From a bacterium (GTDB lineage Bacteria > Patescibacteriota > Saccharimonadia > Saccharimonadales > UBA4665): a stretch of DNA of 64,000 nucleotides. The notes beneath the pieces were generated by a model. It was given only the letters and a program-made list of their open reading frames with translations, was not told the DNA's origin and searched no databases. Both the position numbers and the translations under genes were made by a program. Positions within the stretch are counted from its first letter, which is position 1. Every line of letters begins with the position of its first letter. The stretch lies in the NCBI GenBank assembly GCA_021848145.1, contig JAJZMX010000004.1, positions 124,001-188,000 on the forward strand. Direction: 5' to 3'. Positions 26,913 through 36,260 of this stretch are shown in pieces.

Positions 26913-27137
26913 ATGGGATTTCCAAATACTTTGCATGAAATGAACGATACGTTAATTGGTGGCAGCGAACCTTTAGGAACAGTTCTTGGTGGTAATTTGC
27001 CAGAAGCGACAGGTTCGACTTTTAGGGGTATTGCAGATCTATGCATTACAGATAACATAGTATCCCTAGAGAGACCAGTAGAGCCTCGACCTGCGGATGA
27101 GCCAGCAGAACCCGAGCCAATCAGTTCTTTTGCCTGA
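26913..27137 (+). CDS. Small Pro/Glu-rich protein, 74 aa
   Basis: The plus-strand frame is preferred over a longer minus-strand frame. TATAAT (26879-26884) and AAGGA (26898-26902) precede the ATG at normal distances, and the product has a regular soluble composition. It ends in RPVEPRPADEPAEPEPISSF, an acidic Pro-rich tail. Unknown function; moderate doubt that it is a gene. Confidence 0.45.
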   Translation: MGFPNTLHEMNDTLIGGSEPLGTVLGGNLPEATGSTFRGIADLCITDNIVSLERPVEPRPADEPAEPEPISSFA

Positions 27138-27256
27138 GGTTTCGAACGTTCCTGAAAAATTATCAAGGTATCATCTTGCGCTGTTCATTGAGTGGAGACT
27201 TGGTTTTGGTAATAACCTTAAGCATAAGCTTAGTTAAGTAATGCTATATTGGTTCT

Positions 27257-28210
27257 ATGGCAAAAACAAATATGGAATTACTAAAAACTTTTGATATTTA
27301 CTCTTTACCCGACTTAGATACCGTAGTCATGGGGGCTCTAGAAATGCTTGAAGGACGTGACCTGCCCTATATAGATATTGGTAACTATAAGCGTCCTTTA
27401 GTTGTTGGGTCTGGTAATGCCGAGGCAACCGGCCGGATTATCTTTGATAAAGTTGACGCTATCTTTGCGAGCGAAAGCACAGTAGATGACAAACTAACCA
27501 ATATTAAAGGTATAGATGAGGTGGTTATTGTTTCCGCTTCGGGTGGAAAGCATGCTCCGATTATTGCCCAAAAAGCCAAACGGGCCGGTAAACACGTAAC
27601 CCTAATCACTAATACTTATGGCTCCCCCGCAGAGCAATCATTAACTGAAGCGGATATAACGGTGCATGTCTTTCCTAAAAATCGTGAGCCATACACGTAT
27701 AACACTAGCACTTATATGGCCATGATCTTTGGCTATACCCGTGAAGAAGTAGCTGGCATAAAACAATTTATTGAAGAAAATATTAATACTATTCAGATGC
27801 CTGCATTCTCGGAATACAGTAAATACTACTTAATAGTTCCGCCACAATTTGCAGGCATAATTAGGATGCTCCAAGTAAAGTTTATAGAGCTGTTTGGTCG
27901 TAACATTGCCCGTGATGTAGAGACTAGTGAATATGTTCGTCATGCCACTACTGTTGCTCCAAGTGATGAGCTTTTTATAGCTTTCGGGGAGCCAAATACC
28001 ACTTGGGGACAATCAAATAACAGGCTTAATGTGCCTCTACCAGATAACGCTGGTTACGGAGCTATGATGGCTATTGGATATTATGTTATTTCTCAAATAC
28101 AAAAAGCTCAACCTCAGTACTTTAAAGAAAATATTGCCGGTTATTGTAAGTATATTTCAACTGTATTTGAAGAAGATATTCAGCCGATTGTGCCAGGCAA
28201 CATTGAATAG
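27257..28210 (+). CDS. SIS-domain sugar isomerase-like protein
   Basis: A 317-residue protein with a sugar isomerase (SIS) fold. The phosphosugar-binding signature VVIVSASGGKHAPIIAQKAK lies near residues 92-111, followed by HVTLITNTYGSPAEQSL, the standard SIS strand-loop order. The N-terminal PLVVGSGNAEATGR strand contacts the sugar in relatives. The closest groups are archaeal-type phosphoglucose/phosphomannose isomerases; activity is inferred. TATATT ends six bases before the ATG, suggesting a leaderless mRNA. It could feed the glucan/mannose metabolism at 54-64 kb. Confidence 0.75.
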   Translation: MAKTNMELLKTFDIYSLPDLDTVVMGALEMLEGRDLPYIDIGNYKRPLVVGSGNAEATGRIIFDKVDAIFASESTVDDKLTNIKGIDEVVIVSASGGKHAPIIAQKAKRAGKHVTLITNTYGSPAEQSLTEADITVHVFPKNREPYTYNTSTYMAMIFGYTREEVAGIKQFIEENINTIQMPAFSEYSKYYLIVPPQFAGIIRMLQVKFIELFGRNIARDVETSEYVRHATTVAPSDELFIAFGEPNTTWGQSNNRLNVPLPDNAGYGAMMAIGYYVISQIQKAQPQYFKENIAGYCKYISTVFEEDIQPIVPGNIE

Positions 28211-28218
28211 GCGTTAAA

Positions 28219-28599
28219 TTAAAGAGATTGAGTAGTAACTTCTTTTGGCATGATAAGTCCATACAGCACCTTTGCTACACCTAGGAAAAGCCGCCTAGTT
28301 ATTGTGTGCACTTCGATCCCGTTAATGCTATGATTCACCGAAGACCACTCACGCGTATCTTCCGGAAAGTCTACTTTGTAACCTACATCAAATTGAGAAT
28401 CGAGCAAGTAGCTTACGAACTTCGCAGATAACCATAAACGGCCAGCTGTTTTAACAATTTCCAGTCCTAACGGTGTTACTGTGTCTGATTATTTACTAAG
28501 CTCACCTGAATTTTGTGCTTCTCTCCAATAGCTATCTGATTCTAAACGAAGTTACCGCATTGCTATAAAACTGTTTGCCTGCGATGTTGCCCTATTCAT
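28219..28599 (-). pseudogene. Decayed gene with two in-frame TAA stops
   Basis: One frame from ATG (28599) to 28219 gives 126 codons interrupted by two TAA codons (after ANSFIAMR and after NSGELSK). The rest is regular protein sequence, for example LGLEIVKTAGRLWLSAKFVS and TITRRLFLGVAKVLYGLIMP. I recognise no family. It is probably a dead gene; the open 62-codon 3' part alone has no ribosome site. Confidence 0.5.
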
Positions 28600-28621
28600 A
28601 GTATCCTTAGATAGATCATGT

Positions 28622-29029
28622 TTATCTTTCTCTTACGACTAGTTCGCTAAATCCTGTATTCTTGTCCGTCTCCCTGAGATACTTTGCGGATTCGTCCTCA
28701 ATAATTACAACTTCAGCTGTTAAGTCTACCAATGACCCTTCTTTTAGGTGGCCGCCGACCACTTCCCCGCATTTGTTGGATAGAGCAATATGTAGGTGAC
28801 AATCCTCTCCTGTTATTGTTCCGACCAGTGAGACAATCTCGTGCTTTTCATTATACTTTTTGATGTCTTGTTTTTCGGGGGTCGCTCCAGCCATTCTCAA
28901 AACAAATGGTTGTAGTGCACCTACGCAGGTAACAATCGATCCGGCTTTAATATTATTCTTTTTGGCGAACTTAATAAGCTCCAGCCTTAAATCTTGCTTT
29001 GGTCTTAGCCTTAATGTGAATACCTTCAT
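28622..29029 (-). CDS. PPC/DUF296 domain protein
   Basis: A 135-residue PPC (plants and prokaryotes conserved, DUF296) domain. The characteristic pattern is FTLRLRPKQDLRLELIKFAK, then AGSIVTCVGALQPFVLRMAG, then HEIVSLVGTITGEDCHLHIA, then GEVVGGHLKEG, where the GGHL and HLH residues form the conserved putative metal/ligand site. In plants it is linked to AT-hook DNA binding; bacterial single-domain forms have unknown roles. Full-length. Confidence 0.88.
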   Translation of the reverse strand: MKVFTLRLRPKQDLRLELIKFAKKNNIKAGSIVTCVGALQPFVLRMAGATPEKQDIKKYNEKHEIVSLVGTITGEDCHLHIALSNKCGEVVGGHLKEGSLVDLTAEVVIIEDESAKYLRETDKNTGFSELVVRER

Positions 29030-29071
29030 ACACCAAATAGGATAACAGATCAGAGTTTTTACGAGATATAA

Positions 29072-29434
29072 TTATTGACCATTCCTATTTTTCATACTTG
29101 TTATCTCATTTTCTGTATCTGTTATGCATCTTTTGGCCACTTCTGTTAGTGCTCTACTGGCTATAACCACTCCTAGTTTATGACCTAGGTCGCCTTCTAT
29201 GACTTCAGCTGGACAGATTGTTACTCCGTTATCATCAAATGTGGGATGTAAATCTACGCAGAGAGCATTTGCTTCACTGCTTATTCGCCTGTCTAACATT
29301 GTTCTAGCTATAGCCCATCTAATTCCCCCTAAATTACGCCTTATTTCAGGTATTGCGTTTTTAAAAGGCTCATTCACCATATTGCATATAGGGTCCTCGC
29401 AGGTATAACCAAATTTGGGACAAAGCACACTCAT
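29072..29434 (-). CDS. Hypothetical Cys-containing protein, 120 aa
   Basis: A soluble protein with a Cys cluster in its first 18 residues (VLCPKFGYTCEDPIC) and two further cysteines (ALCVDLHP, ICPAEVIEG). It might bind metal. The C-terminal half is helical. No family recognised. Confidence 0.55.
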   Translation of the reverse strand: MSVLCPKFGYTCEDPICNMVNEPFKNAIPEIRRNLGGIRWAIARTMLDRRISSEANALCVDLHPTFDDNGVTICPAEVIEGDLGHKLGVVIASRALTEVAKRCITDTENEITSMKNRNGQ

Positions 29435-29508
29435 TTAGAATATTAATATATACTTAAATGTTAATAAGTCAAGTTTGTTGGATATACTGGTTTTTCAATT
29501 AAAACGGA

Positions 29509-29536
29509 TTGTATAAATAAAGGAAAGTGGTATAAC
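29509..29536 (+). promoter_or_regulatory. Sigma-70-type promoter, probably leaderless
   Basis: TTGTAT (29509-29514) and TATAAC (29531-29536) are 16 bases apart, and the ATG at 29545 follows after eight bases, so the transcript should start at or next to the start codon. Confidence 0.5.
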
Positions 29537-29544
29537 TTATTGTT

Positions 29545-29943
29545 ATGGCTTCAGAGTATAAGTGGCGGCACGATGGTGGGGTTTTTATTGCCCGAGACGA
29601 GGATGGTTTTAATTTAGTTAAGGAAGTTGATGGGGTATTTAATCAGACAGGTATGCACCCTGAAAAATACATGGACATTCATTATCCTGATTACCCAAAA
29701 GACCAACTAATTCCAATGAGTAGGGCTTGTGATAGTTGGGCTCCAAATGGAGGTACGGATAGTTTGGTTGCTGCAGATGGATATTCAGAAGAACCCGAAA
29801 AATTAAGTAGGCCTGAAAAAATATCTATGATTACACTTTTAGGCGGGTGTGCTGTAGCGGGTGCTACAGGCGTGTGGAGTGTGCTATATATTGGCAGACA
29901 AATTGGGGATTATATTATTCCAATCTTGAGAAACCTGCATTAA
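29545..29943 (+). CDS. Hypothetical protein with C-terminal TM helix
   Basis: A 132-residue protein. The soluble N-terminal part begins MASEYKWRHDGGVFIARDED. One hydrophobic segment lies at about residues 94-114 (ISMITLLGGCAVAGATGVWS), and the protein ends shortly after with IIPILRNLH, so it resembles a tail-anchored protein. No known family. Confidence 0.6.
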   Translation: MASEYKWRHDGGVFIARDEDGFNLVKEVDGVFNQTGMHPEKYMDIHYPDYPKDQLIPMSRACDSWAPNGGTDSLVAADGYSEEPEKLSRPEKISMITLLGGCAVAGATGVWSVLYIGRQIGDYIIPILRNLH

Positions 29944-29958
29944 AGAATACTTAACTGC

Positions 29959-30828
29959 TCAGTCTGTATTATTATTGGTTTTAGCATCGTGCAATACGAT
30001 TTGCGGGAACGGCATTTCGACCCCATTTCTATCGAATTCTTTCTTTACTCTGCGCCTGAAATCTCCTTCAATCGCCCACTGGTCACCTGGCTTTACTTTA
30101 CCAACTGCCATGACTGTTATTGAGGAGTCATTGAAGCTGTCTAATCTTAGAAAGGTTATAGGATCAATTATTGATTGTTGCCATTTCTTGTCTTTCTGTA
30201 AATCCATCCCTACCTTGTTAATAATCTTTTCGACCTTATCTATATCTGCATCGTAACTAACGTTTACCTTAATTAAGGCACTTGAGAACTGGTGCGTTAG
30301 GTTAGTTATAACTGTTGCCGTACCATTCGTTATTATATGGAGAGAACCGTCTATGTCCCTTAATCTTGTAGTACGTATACTAATGTCTTCTACTACTCCA
30401 GACGTACCGTTGGTGCTGCCTAAGCTAGTTAGCATTATGATGTCTCCAACACGGTATTGGTTTTCTAAAATTATGAAAATTCCTGAAAGATAGTTTTTAA
30501 TAACGTTTTGTGCGGCAATGCCGGCAACTACACCAATTAGTCCTGCGCCCGTGAGAAGTGCCGCAAGGTTAACCTTCAGTTCGGCCAAAATTACGATTAT
30601 TGCTATTAACCATATAATAATATGACTAAAGTTCTTGAATACTCGTTCAAGTGTTTTAATACGTTTTTGCTTCTCCACTTCAGTTACGTGGCGGTGCGAA
30701 TTAATAACCCTGTGTACTATCTTGTCGATAGCAATACTCAGGACTATCTGCAAAATAATAGTAGCAGAAAGAATTATTAGAATTCTAAATGCCGTAAAGT
30801 GGTAAATAGCGGTTGCAATTATTTCCAT
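29959..30828 (-). CDS. Small-conductance mechanosensitive channel MscS
   Basis: A 289-residue channel releasing solutes on osmotic downshock. Three N-terminal helices end with the pore-lining TM3 (residues 85-115, LLTGAGLIGVVAGIAAQNVI), carrying the family Gly/Ala pattern. The beta domain follows (YRVGDIIMLTSLGSTNGTSG, VEDISIRTTRLRDIDGSLH), then the alpha/beta domain to FPQIVLHDAK. Length and layout match E. coli MscS. Confidence 0.93.
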   Translation of the reverse strand: MEIIATAIYHFTAFRILIILSATIILQIVLSIAIDKIVHRVINSHRHVTEVEKQKRIKTLERVFKNFSHIIIWLIAIIVILAELKVNLAALLTGAGLIGVVAGIAAQNVIKNYLSGIFIILENQYRVGDIIMLTSLGSTNGTSGVVEDISIRTTRLRDIDGSLHIITNGTATVITNLTHQFSSALIKVNVSYDADIDKVEKIINKVGMDLQKDKKWQQSIIDPITFLRLDSFNDSSITVMAVGKVKPGDQWAIEGDFRRRVKKEFDRNGVEMPFPQIVLHDAKTNNNTD

Positions 30829-30925
30829 GACTCCAAAATAACTTAGTTAACTATTGGTAGCAAGCAGACCATTTTTGACACAACCAAAAAAGCCCTGCTT
30901 ATAGAGGTGTATTGTTTATGTTAGA

Positions 30926-32089
30926 ATGCATTTTATGCCAGAAAATAAAGAAATACCTGAAAAAAATAATAATGAAAAAAATGCAAGTGCATACACTTCT
31001 AACAATGAAAATAGTCCGACTGAGATCAAGAAAAGTCGTAACTGGTTAGTTTATCTTGGAATTGCTTTATTGTTAATTGCAATTGGAGTAGGTTCTTGGT
31101 TAGGCTTGAGTGGCAATAATAAGAATAGCCTAAACTCAACTGTTGCCGTTCAACCAAGTCCATCCGTTTCTTTAAAAAATAATCAAAGTGTTCAAGATCT
31201 CAATATTCCAAATGCTATAGATCCAATCAATCCTGCGGCTATTCCACTTGGTACTGGGAAAGTTTCTACGTCTCCGAAGGTGGGATATGTGGATTTATGT
31301 AGCTATAAGGCAGGCAGCGTAGCAGCTGAGCCTAATCTTCCCTGGATTAATGCAGCCAATAACACATGGAACTCGGATACTAAACCTGCTGTCCAGGGAT
31401 CGGTTAGCTGGGCTAATCAAGCCTCATTCACGGATAAGCTTTCAGGTAGCACTCGGACTATATCCACTAATGACTTACCAATTAACCATGACACTGGTGT
31501 GTTCCCTATAAGTACTACTGATTTTGCTTATCAATATGATCATAATCCTAATCATATAACTGCTCAACCGACGACATGGCAACTTCCAGCTAATCCAACT
31601 GCCGCGGCAAGCCCAAGTTGCACAAGAGACGGAGCAATAGGAGTCTTAAATGATGGAGTCTTCTTATTTAACGCATTAGATGCTCAGAATAGGGATGCTG
31701 GAGCCACGGAAATATTAGACCAGTGGCAAGGACATCCACAAAGTAACGGCATGTACCATCACCACACGGTCCCTAATTTTATGCTCAAGCAAGATTCAGC
31801 AAAGTCTTCTTCGACTTTAGTTGGCTATGCGCTTGATGGGTATGGGGTATACATAGAACGTGATGCAAACGGTAATTTGTTAACGAATGCCAATCTTGAT
31901 GCTTGTCATGGGCGTACTAGTGAAGTGATGTGGAATGGAAAGATGACCGACATGTATCACTATGATGTTACGCTTGAGTATCCATATACAGTCGGCTGTT
32001 TCCATGGAACACCCATTTCTATAATTAGACCTAATTCTAATAGGGTTTCTACGAATACTAGCGGGCCTAGGCCACCAGCACCTAGATAG
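30926..32089 (+). CDS. YHYH-domain exported protein
   Basis: A 387-residue protein. The N-terminal 45 residues are Asn/Lys/Glu-rich cytosol, then one membrane helix (WLVYLGIALLLIAIGVGSWL), a Ser/Asn linker, and a YHYH domain. Its signature motifs are present: NGMYHHHTVPNF near residue 280, GYALDGYGVYIE, DACHGRTSEVMWNG, and MYHYDVTLEYPYTVGCFHG near the end. YHYH proteins are exported and of unknown activity, possibly metal-binding through the His cluster. The in-frame ATG at 30935 is an alternative start; neither has a clear ribosome site. Confidence 0.85.
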   Translation: MHFMPENKEIPEKNNNEKNASAYTSNNENSPTEIKKSRNWLVYLGIALLLIAIGVGSWLGLSGNNKNSLNSTVAVQPSPSVSLKNNQSVQDLNIPNAIDPINPAAIPLGTGKVSTSPKVGYVDLCSYKAGSVAAEPNLPWINAANNTWNSDTKPAVQGSVSWANQASFTDKLSGSTRTISTNDLPINHDTGVFPISTTDFAYQYDHNPNHITAQPTTWQLPANPTAAASPSCTRDGAIGVLNDGVFLFNALDAQNRDAGATEILDQWQGHPQSNGMYHHHTVPNFMLKQDSAKSSSTLVGYALDGYGVYIERDANGNLLTNANLDACHGRTSEVMWNGKMTDMYHYDVTLEYPYTVGCFHGTPISIIRPNSNRVSTNTSGPRPPAPR

Positions 32090-32094
32090 CTAGG

Positions 32095-32826
32095 CTATAT
32101 ATCTACATTTTTTTGTGTCGGGAAAATAGCTAAGATTCTCATAGCTACTGAATCCAGTTTTAGACTGTTGCCTGTTCTTATGTAACTTAAGATCTTATTA
32201 GGGTGAGCAGTTTTATTAAATCGCGCTTCAGATAAATCGGTGGGTGTAATTACCTTAATTCCCGGAGCATAGCTTTTGGCTGAAATTCCTCTGCTAGATT
32301 TTACCTGAATAAGGTGTTTACTGTTGCCTTGTTTGAATATTATATCTACTCTATTACGTAATCCGTTATGCTCGCTTCTATCTCGTTTTGTGTTGGTTAA
32401 GACAGCATAGCTGTTACCATCAAAATAGCCATTGGCAATACTCCAGTATATAGATGCCAATACGCTTATTTCACTTAGAGTTCCTAGAACATCTGGTTTG
32501 GGGTTTCTTGCCATACCACCTCTTTCTATTTCATAAGCTAAATCCTGAAGGTTATCCAAGACTTGAGTGGCGACTTTAAAAGTATTTTCTTTACCTTCTG
32601 CAATTTTAGCTAAACTTGGTGTACACGCTAGCATAGCAGCGCCTCTTAATGCAGCATTAGAGGTTAAGGGAGTGTTACCCTTTCCTTCCAAAAGAAGCAT
32701 GCCCATATATTTTTGAGAATTTGCAAGAAGTTCGATTTTTTCCTGGGATTTAATACCTTCAAGTTCGAAGGCAATATTAAACATATTGTCGTAGGTTATT
32801 ATAAAAGGATTAGTCACCCTGTCCAT
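32095..32826 (-). CDS. Putative PD-(D/E)XK-fold nuclease-like protein
   Basis: A 243-residue soluble protein. Its core NRVDIIFKQGNSKHLIQVKS, near residues 162-181, has the D...(E/Q)xK spacing of the restriction-nuclease fold (Asp in a beta strand, then QVKS). The preceding LSEISVLASIYWSIANGYFD is a typical first helix of the fold. The rest is helical and unfamiliar. Nuclease activity is inference from this motif only; no methylase or other partner is adjacent. Confidence 0.55.
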   Translation of the reverse strand: MDRVTNPFIITYDNMFNIAFELEGIKSQEKIELLANSQKYMGMLLLEGKGNTPLTSNAALRGAAMLACTPSLAKIAEGKENTFKVATQVLDNLQDLAYEIERGGMARNPKPDVLGTLSEISVLASIYWSIANGYFDGNSYAVLTNTKRDRSEHNGLRNRVDIIFKQGNSKHLIQVKSSRGISAKSYAPGIKVITPTDLSEARFNKTAHPNKILSYIRTGNSLKLDSVAMRILAIFPTQKNVDI

Positions 32827-32981
32827 TCACTAATTATATAATAAACAATCAAAAAGTCCATTATTTGAACTTAAGAGTTTTTTGGTTGCTTTTATTTTAT
32901 GTTTTTCTAATATTTGTATATAACAATCACTATCTCTTAAGTTGGTTAATCATATTAAGATTAGAGATATATAATCAAGCT

Positions 32982-33560
32982 ATGCAAAAGCTATACTTTG
33001 CTACCTCAAACGAAAGTAAGATTCTAATAGCTAAGACTGTTTGCGAAAACACAGATATTATCGTTGAACCAGTACTACTAGATATAGATGAAATTCAGGG
33101 AGAGGATCCAGAATTAATAGTAAGAGACAAAGTCAAGCGTGCGTATGATAGCCTTGGGTTGCCGGTTGTAGTTAGTGACGATACCTGGGACATTCCAGCA
33201 CTTAACGGATTTCCTGGTCCATATATGAAGTCAATAAATCATTGGTTTAAGCCGGAGGATTTCTTAAGACTCATGGAAGGAATTGAAGATAGAAGAATAA
33301 TCTTGCATCAATACCTTGCTTATAATGACGGCAAGAGAATTAAGGTTTTTCGAAATGATATCAACGGATATATTATTGATGAAGCACGAGGCAGTAACTT
33401 AAAATCTCCCAACACGACAGTTATCGTGCTCGATTCAGATAAAGGCAAAACTATTGCCGAGGTATTTTCTAAGGGCAAGGAGGCAGTTTCGCAAAGGTAC
33501 AGAAATCGTCCAGACGCATGGCACTGTTTTGTTAAGTGGTATTTAAACTACTACAGATGA
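32982..33560 (+). CDS. Ham1/RdgB-like NTP pyrophosphatase
   Basis: A 192-residue member of the ITPase (Ham1/RdgB) family, which hydrolyses XTP/dITP to the monophosphate and clears deaminated purines. The ATG at 32982 gives the family start MQKLYFATSNESKI (a T/S-x-N-x-K substrate-loop form). LDIDEIQGEDPELIVRDKVK and VVVSDDTWDIPALNGFPGPY follow in the usual order; the catalytic Asp of the family DDSG motif appears as SDDT. The C-terminal RPDAWHCFVKWY is divergent. The open frame upstream (32865) is hydrophobic and unlikely to be translated. Confidence 0.8.
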   Translation: MQKLYFATSNESKILIAKTVCENTDIIVEPVLLDIDEIQGEDPELIVRDKVKRAYDSLGLPVVVSDDTWDIPALNGFPGPYMKSINHWFKPEDFLRLMEGIEDRRIILHQYLAYNDGKRIKVFRNDINGYIIDEARGSNLKSPNTTVIVLDSDKGKTIAEVFSKGKEAVSQRYRNRPDAWHCFVKWYLNYYR

Positions 33561-33652
33561 AAAGTCTTGGTGTTCAATAATTAATAGTCATTAAAAGTAA
33601 AACATAAATAGCTTGTGGTTTTTATCAGGAGGAAAACTTTTAATTAGGTGTC

Positions 33653-34759
33653 GTGCAAGACATAAAAAACTATGCCGCACATTATTATGCGAGAGGCAAA
33701 GAAGTAGTCCTTCAGCATGATATAGCTATGGCTTTATGCTGTGGTTTATTTGTAATATTGCTTGGCGTCTTTTTGGGAATACGTAATGATCAGATGATTT
33801 CCGCTCGTCTCGGGTCTTATGTTCATTATTCCCTTTCAAATCCATTAACTGTATTTACACATTGGGATGGTAATGACTACATTAAAATTGCACAACATGG
33901 GTATAAATCTTTACTTGATGCCGGTTTCTTCCCTTTTTATCCTTTAGTAATAAGGACGTTTTATTACATTTTCCGGTCGTACTTGTTTAGTGCCCTATTC
34001 ATATCATGGGCTAGTTTAGTTGGGGCAATATATTTTTATATAAAAATAATTAGGCATTTAGGCTTGGTGGCAAAGAGGACTAATATACCTTTAGCGGTTG
34101 TGCCGTTTGTTTTATTCCCTACCGCAGTATTTATGATGGTGACATATACCGAGGGTCTATTTGCCTTATTTGCTCTTGCCAGTATCTACTTTGCCTTTAA
34201 AAAACGCTATGTTTGGGTAGGTTTATTTATTTTACTAGCCTTTTTAACTCACATCATTCGGGCTTTCTTAATAGTGCTGGACGGTTTAATTTTGCTGGAA
34301 GAAAAAGTTCCTTTTAAAAAGATAGTACTATCTACAGCCATAGGATCATTGGGTTTGTTGACATTTATGGGTTATTCATATGTTCGGTTCCATAATGCCC
34401 TGGAGTTTTTAAAATCCCAGACACATATTCATGGATGGCTTAAGGCAAATTATTTAAACTTACTTCTGAGTACAAGCTACCTCAATGCGTTTTTCGCTGT
34501 TTTATTAGTAATTTCCGCCATATATTTCTGGAATAAACGTAGGAGTTTCTCGATCTATTCCTTGCTATTTCTTCTAATACCATTGGTTGGTGCTAAATGG
34601 GGAGGTTTTAACCGTTACGTAATTATGGCTTTCCCTATTCCAATAATGGTCTACCAATACTTTAAAGACAAGCAGGCCTATGTTTGGGTCGTTATGCTTA
34701 CGGCAATATTTTGGACTTACACATTACTACAGTATGCTGCGGGTTTTATAAGCAGCTAA
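33653..34759 (+). CDS. PIG-V-like (GT-C) mannosyltransferase-type membrane protein
   Basis: A 368-residue polytopic protein. The first loop HWDGNDYIKIAQHGYKSLLD (about residues 74-93) with following FFPFYPL is the PIG-V/GT76-type signature, in which Asp residues bind the lipid-phosphosugar donor. About nine further helices follow, with VTYTEGLFALFALAS conserved in that group. These GT-C enzymes use dolichyl/polyprenyl phosphomannose to add mannose on the outer face. The start is a GTG; AGGAGG lies 17 bases upstream, an unusually long spacing. Confidence 0.75.
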   Translation: MQDIKNYAAHYYARGKEVVLQHDIAMALCCGLFVILLGVFLGIRNDQMISARLGSYVHYSLSNPLTVFTHWDGNDYIKIAQHGYKSLLDAGFFPFYPLVIRTFYYIFRSYLFSALFISWASLVGAIYFYIKIIRHLGLVAKRTNIPLAVVPFVLFPTAVFMMVTYTEGLFALFALASIYFAFKKRYVWVGLFILLAFLTHIIRAFLIVLDGLILLEEKVPFKKIVLSTAIGSLGLLTFMGYSYVRFHNALEFLKSQTHIHGWLKANYLNLLLSTSYLNAFFAVLLVISAIYFWNKRRSFSIYSLLFLLIPLVGAKWGGFNRYVIMAFPIPIMVYQYFKDKQAYVWVVMLTAIFWTYTLLQYAAGFISS

Positions 34760-34835
34760 TTCAATCCACGTATATCGCTTTTGTTTATATCCCGATAACC
34801 TTATATGATGGGCTAAATTAGTTTAGAGATAAATT

Positions 34836-36251
34836 ATGAGCTCCAAAATTACTCCCAAATGTTTTTTCAGCGATACCCCTCCTGAACGAATTATTGGCAC
34901 AGAATGTGAATACAATCTACAGCAAGGTAAATATTCTAACGGTAAGACAATCAATATTGATGCATATATTTCAGCTCAGGCTATAACAAAAGCTAAATTA
35001 AACCGATCGGATGTCAGTCATAAATTTTTAAATAATGGAGGAGGACTTTATCCTGAGGTTGGCCAACTTTTGGAATATGACAGTCCAGAGTGTCTAGGCC
35101 CACGTGAGGCAGCAGCAGCGGATATTGCAGGATCACTAATAGTGGCGGACATAGTCGAGAAATCTGGTTTGCCGCATAAGGGCCTATATAGGATTTCGGG
35201 TAGCGATATTAGCAAAGTTCATGATAGCGAAACTAGCGGATATCATGAAAATTATTTAATACCTCGCTGTATAAGTGACTCTCATCTAATTGATGCAGTG
35301 CTGCCAGCTTATGCAGCATCCTGTATATGGGGTTTTTCCGGAATGGTAAGAAGTAGTTATGTTTTTTCGCAAAAAGTTTGGGACATTAATGATTCACCTA
35401 TAGAGCGTAAATTAGAAAGGCGCACTGGACATCATAAGCCTATGTTTATTATTCCCCCAATTAATGCCGACATAGACACTATCGGGCCTAAAGAATGGGC
35501 AAGGGTCGAAAGACGTTATGCTGATTCTGGCTTGTCTCCAGAAGTACGTTACTTGCAGTTTGCTTCTATGTCGTTAGTGCTTAGGATGATAGAGCATAAA
35601 GATAAGATAGACCATAAACGCTTAGCTCGCCTTGCTTTAGTAGATCCAGTAGACGCAGCGAAGGTTTTCGCATCAGATTTAACGCTTAAGAGTAAGGCTT
35701 CTAAAATTAGTGGAGGAAAGATCAGAGCCTTAGAAATCCAAAAAGAATTAATAAGCATAGCTTACTCATTAGATGAAAAAGTTAAACTTCCTGATGATGA
35801 ATCAATGGCGATTGGCTTATGGGAAGATGTGGTAGAACAATTTGGACGATGTGATCCTGCCAACGTAGACTACGGAAACCTGATAACTAAATTAGATGTG
35901 GCCGCACGCCATAAGGTACTTGCTAATAGTTTGGTAGGACCTGGAAGAATTACAAACACCAATAAAGCTGCCGTTTCAAATAGCTTAGTATGGGACAGGG
36001 TGTTGCCTACGGGTGGCGCTCAATTGTGGTGGCAGAAGTTTCAGTCTTCTATTGTTCCAAACGAACTTATTATGGCAATGAAAGAAGGAAGGCATCTACC
36101 CCGGACAAGGGCCGCTATTCGAATTAAAGAACTTAGACGTGACTACTCCAGTAATCATAGGATAAGCACAATAGGTTGGTCGTTTATACATTATGGTAAT
36201 GGCAGTAGCAGCTACCATAGGAGCCTAGACGATCTATATGCAACTAGCTAG
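34836..36251 (+). CDS. Pup ligase/depupylase (PafA/Dop) family protein
   Basis: A 471-residue protein of the glutamine-synthetase-fold carboxylate-amine ligase family that conjugates Pup to lysines (PafA) or removes/deamidates it (Dop). The ATP/Mg-binding strand is IIGTECEYNLQ (residues 19-29, matching the GTExEYG pattern). The Pup-binding NNGGGLYPEVGQLLEYDSPE is at 66-85, and the SGYHENYLIPR loop at 134-144, all in family order. The C-terminal LPRTRAAIRIKELRRDY is shared with PafA/Dop. Which of the two activities it has cannot be decided; both signatures are mixed. The convergent gene 9 bases away encodes Pup, supporting the call. Confidence 0.88.
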   Translation: MSSKITPKCFFSDTPPERIIGTECEYNLQQGKYSNGKTINIDAYISAQAITKAKLNRSDVSHKFLNNGGGLYPEVGQLLEYDSPECLGPREAAAADIAGSLIVADIVEKSGLPHKGLYRISGSDISKVHDSETSGYHENYLIPRCISDSHLIDAVLPAYAASCIWGFSGMVRSSYVFSQKVWDINDSPIERKLERRTGHHKPMFIIPPINADIDTIGPKEWARVERRYADSGLSPEVRYLQFASMSLVLRMIEHKDKIDHKRLARLALVDPVDAAKVFASDLTLKSKASKISGGKIRALEIQKELISIAYSLDEKVKLPDDESMAIGLWEDVVEQFGRCDPANVDYGNLITKLDVAARHKVLANSLVGPGRITNTNKAAVSNSLVWDRVLPTGGAQLWWQKFQSSIVPNELIMAMKEGRHLPRTRAAIRIKELRRDYSSNHRISTIGWSFIHYGNGSSSYHRSLDDLYATS

Positions 36252-36260
36252 TTTAGGATT

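Noticed and set aside
26852-27166. A 104-codon minus-strand frame over the small plus-strand gene
   Set aside because: The plus-strand frame has a -10 box and ribosome site; the minus frame is a Ser/Gly/Pro-rich shadow without one.
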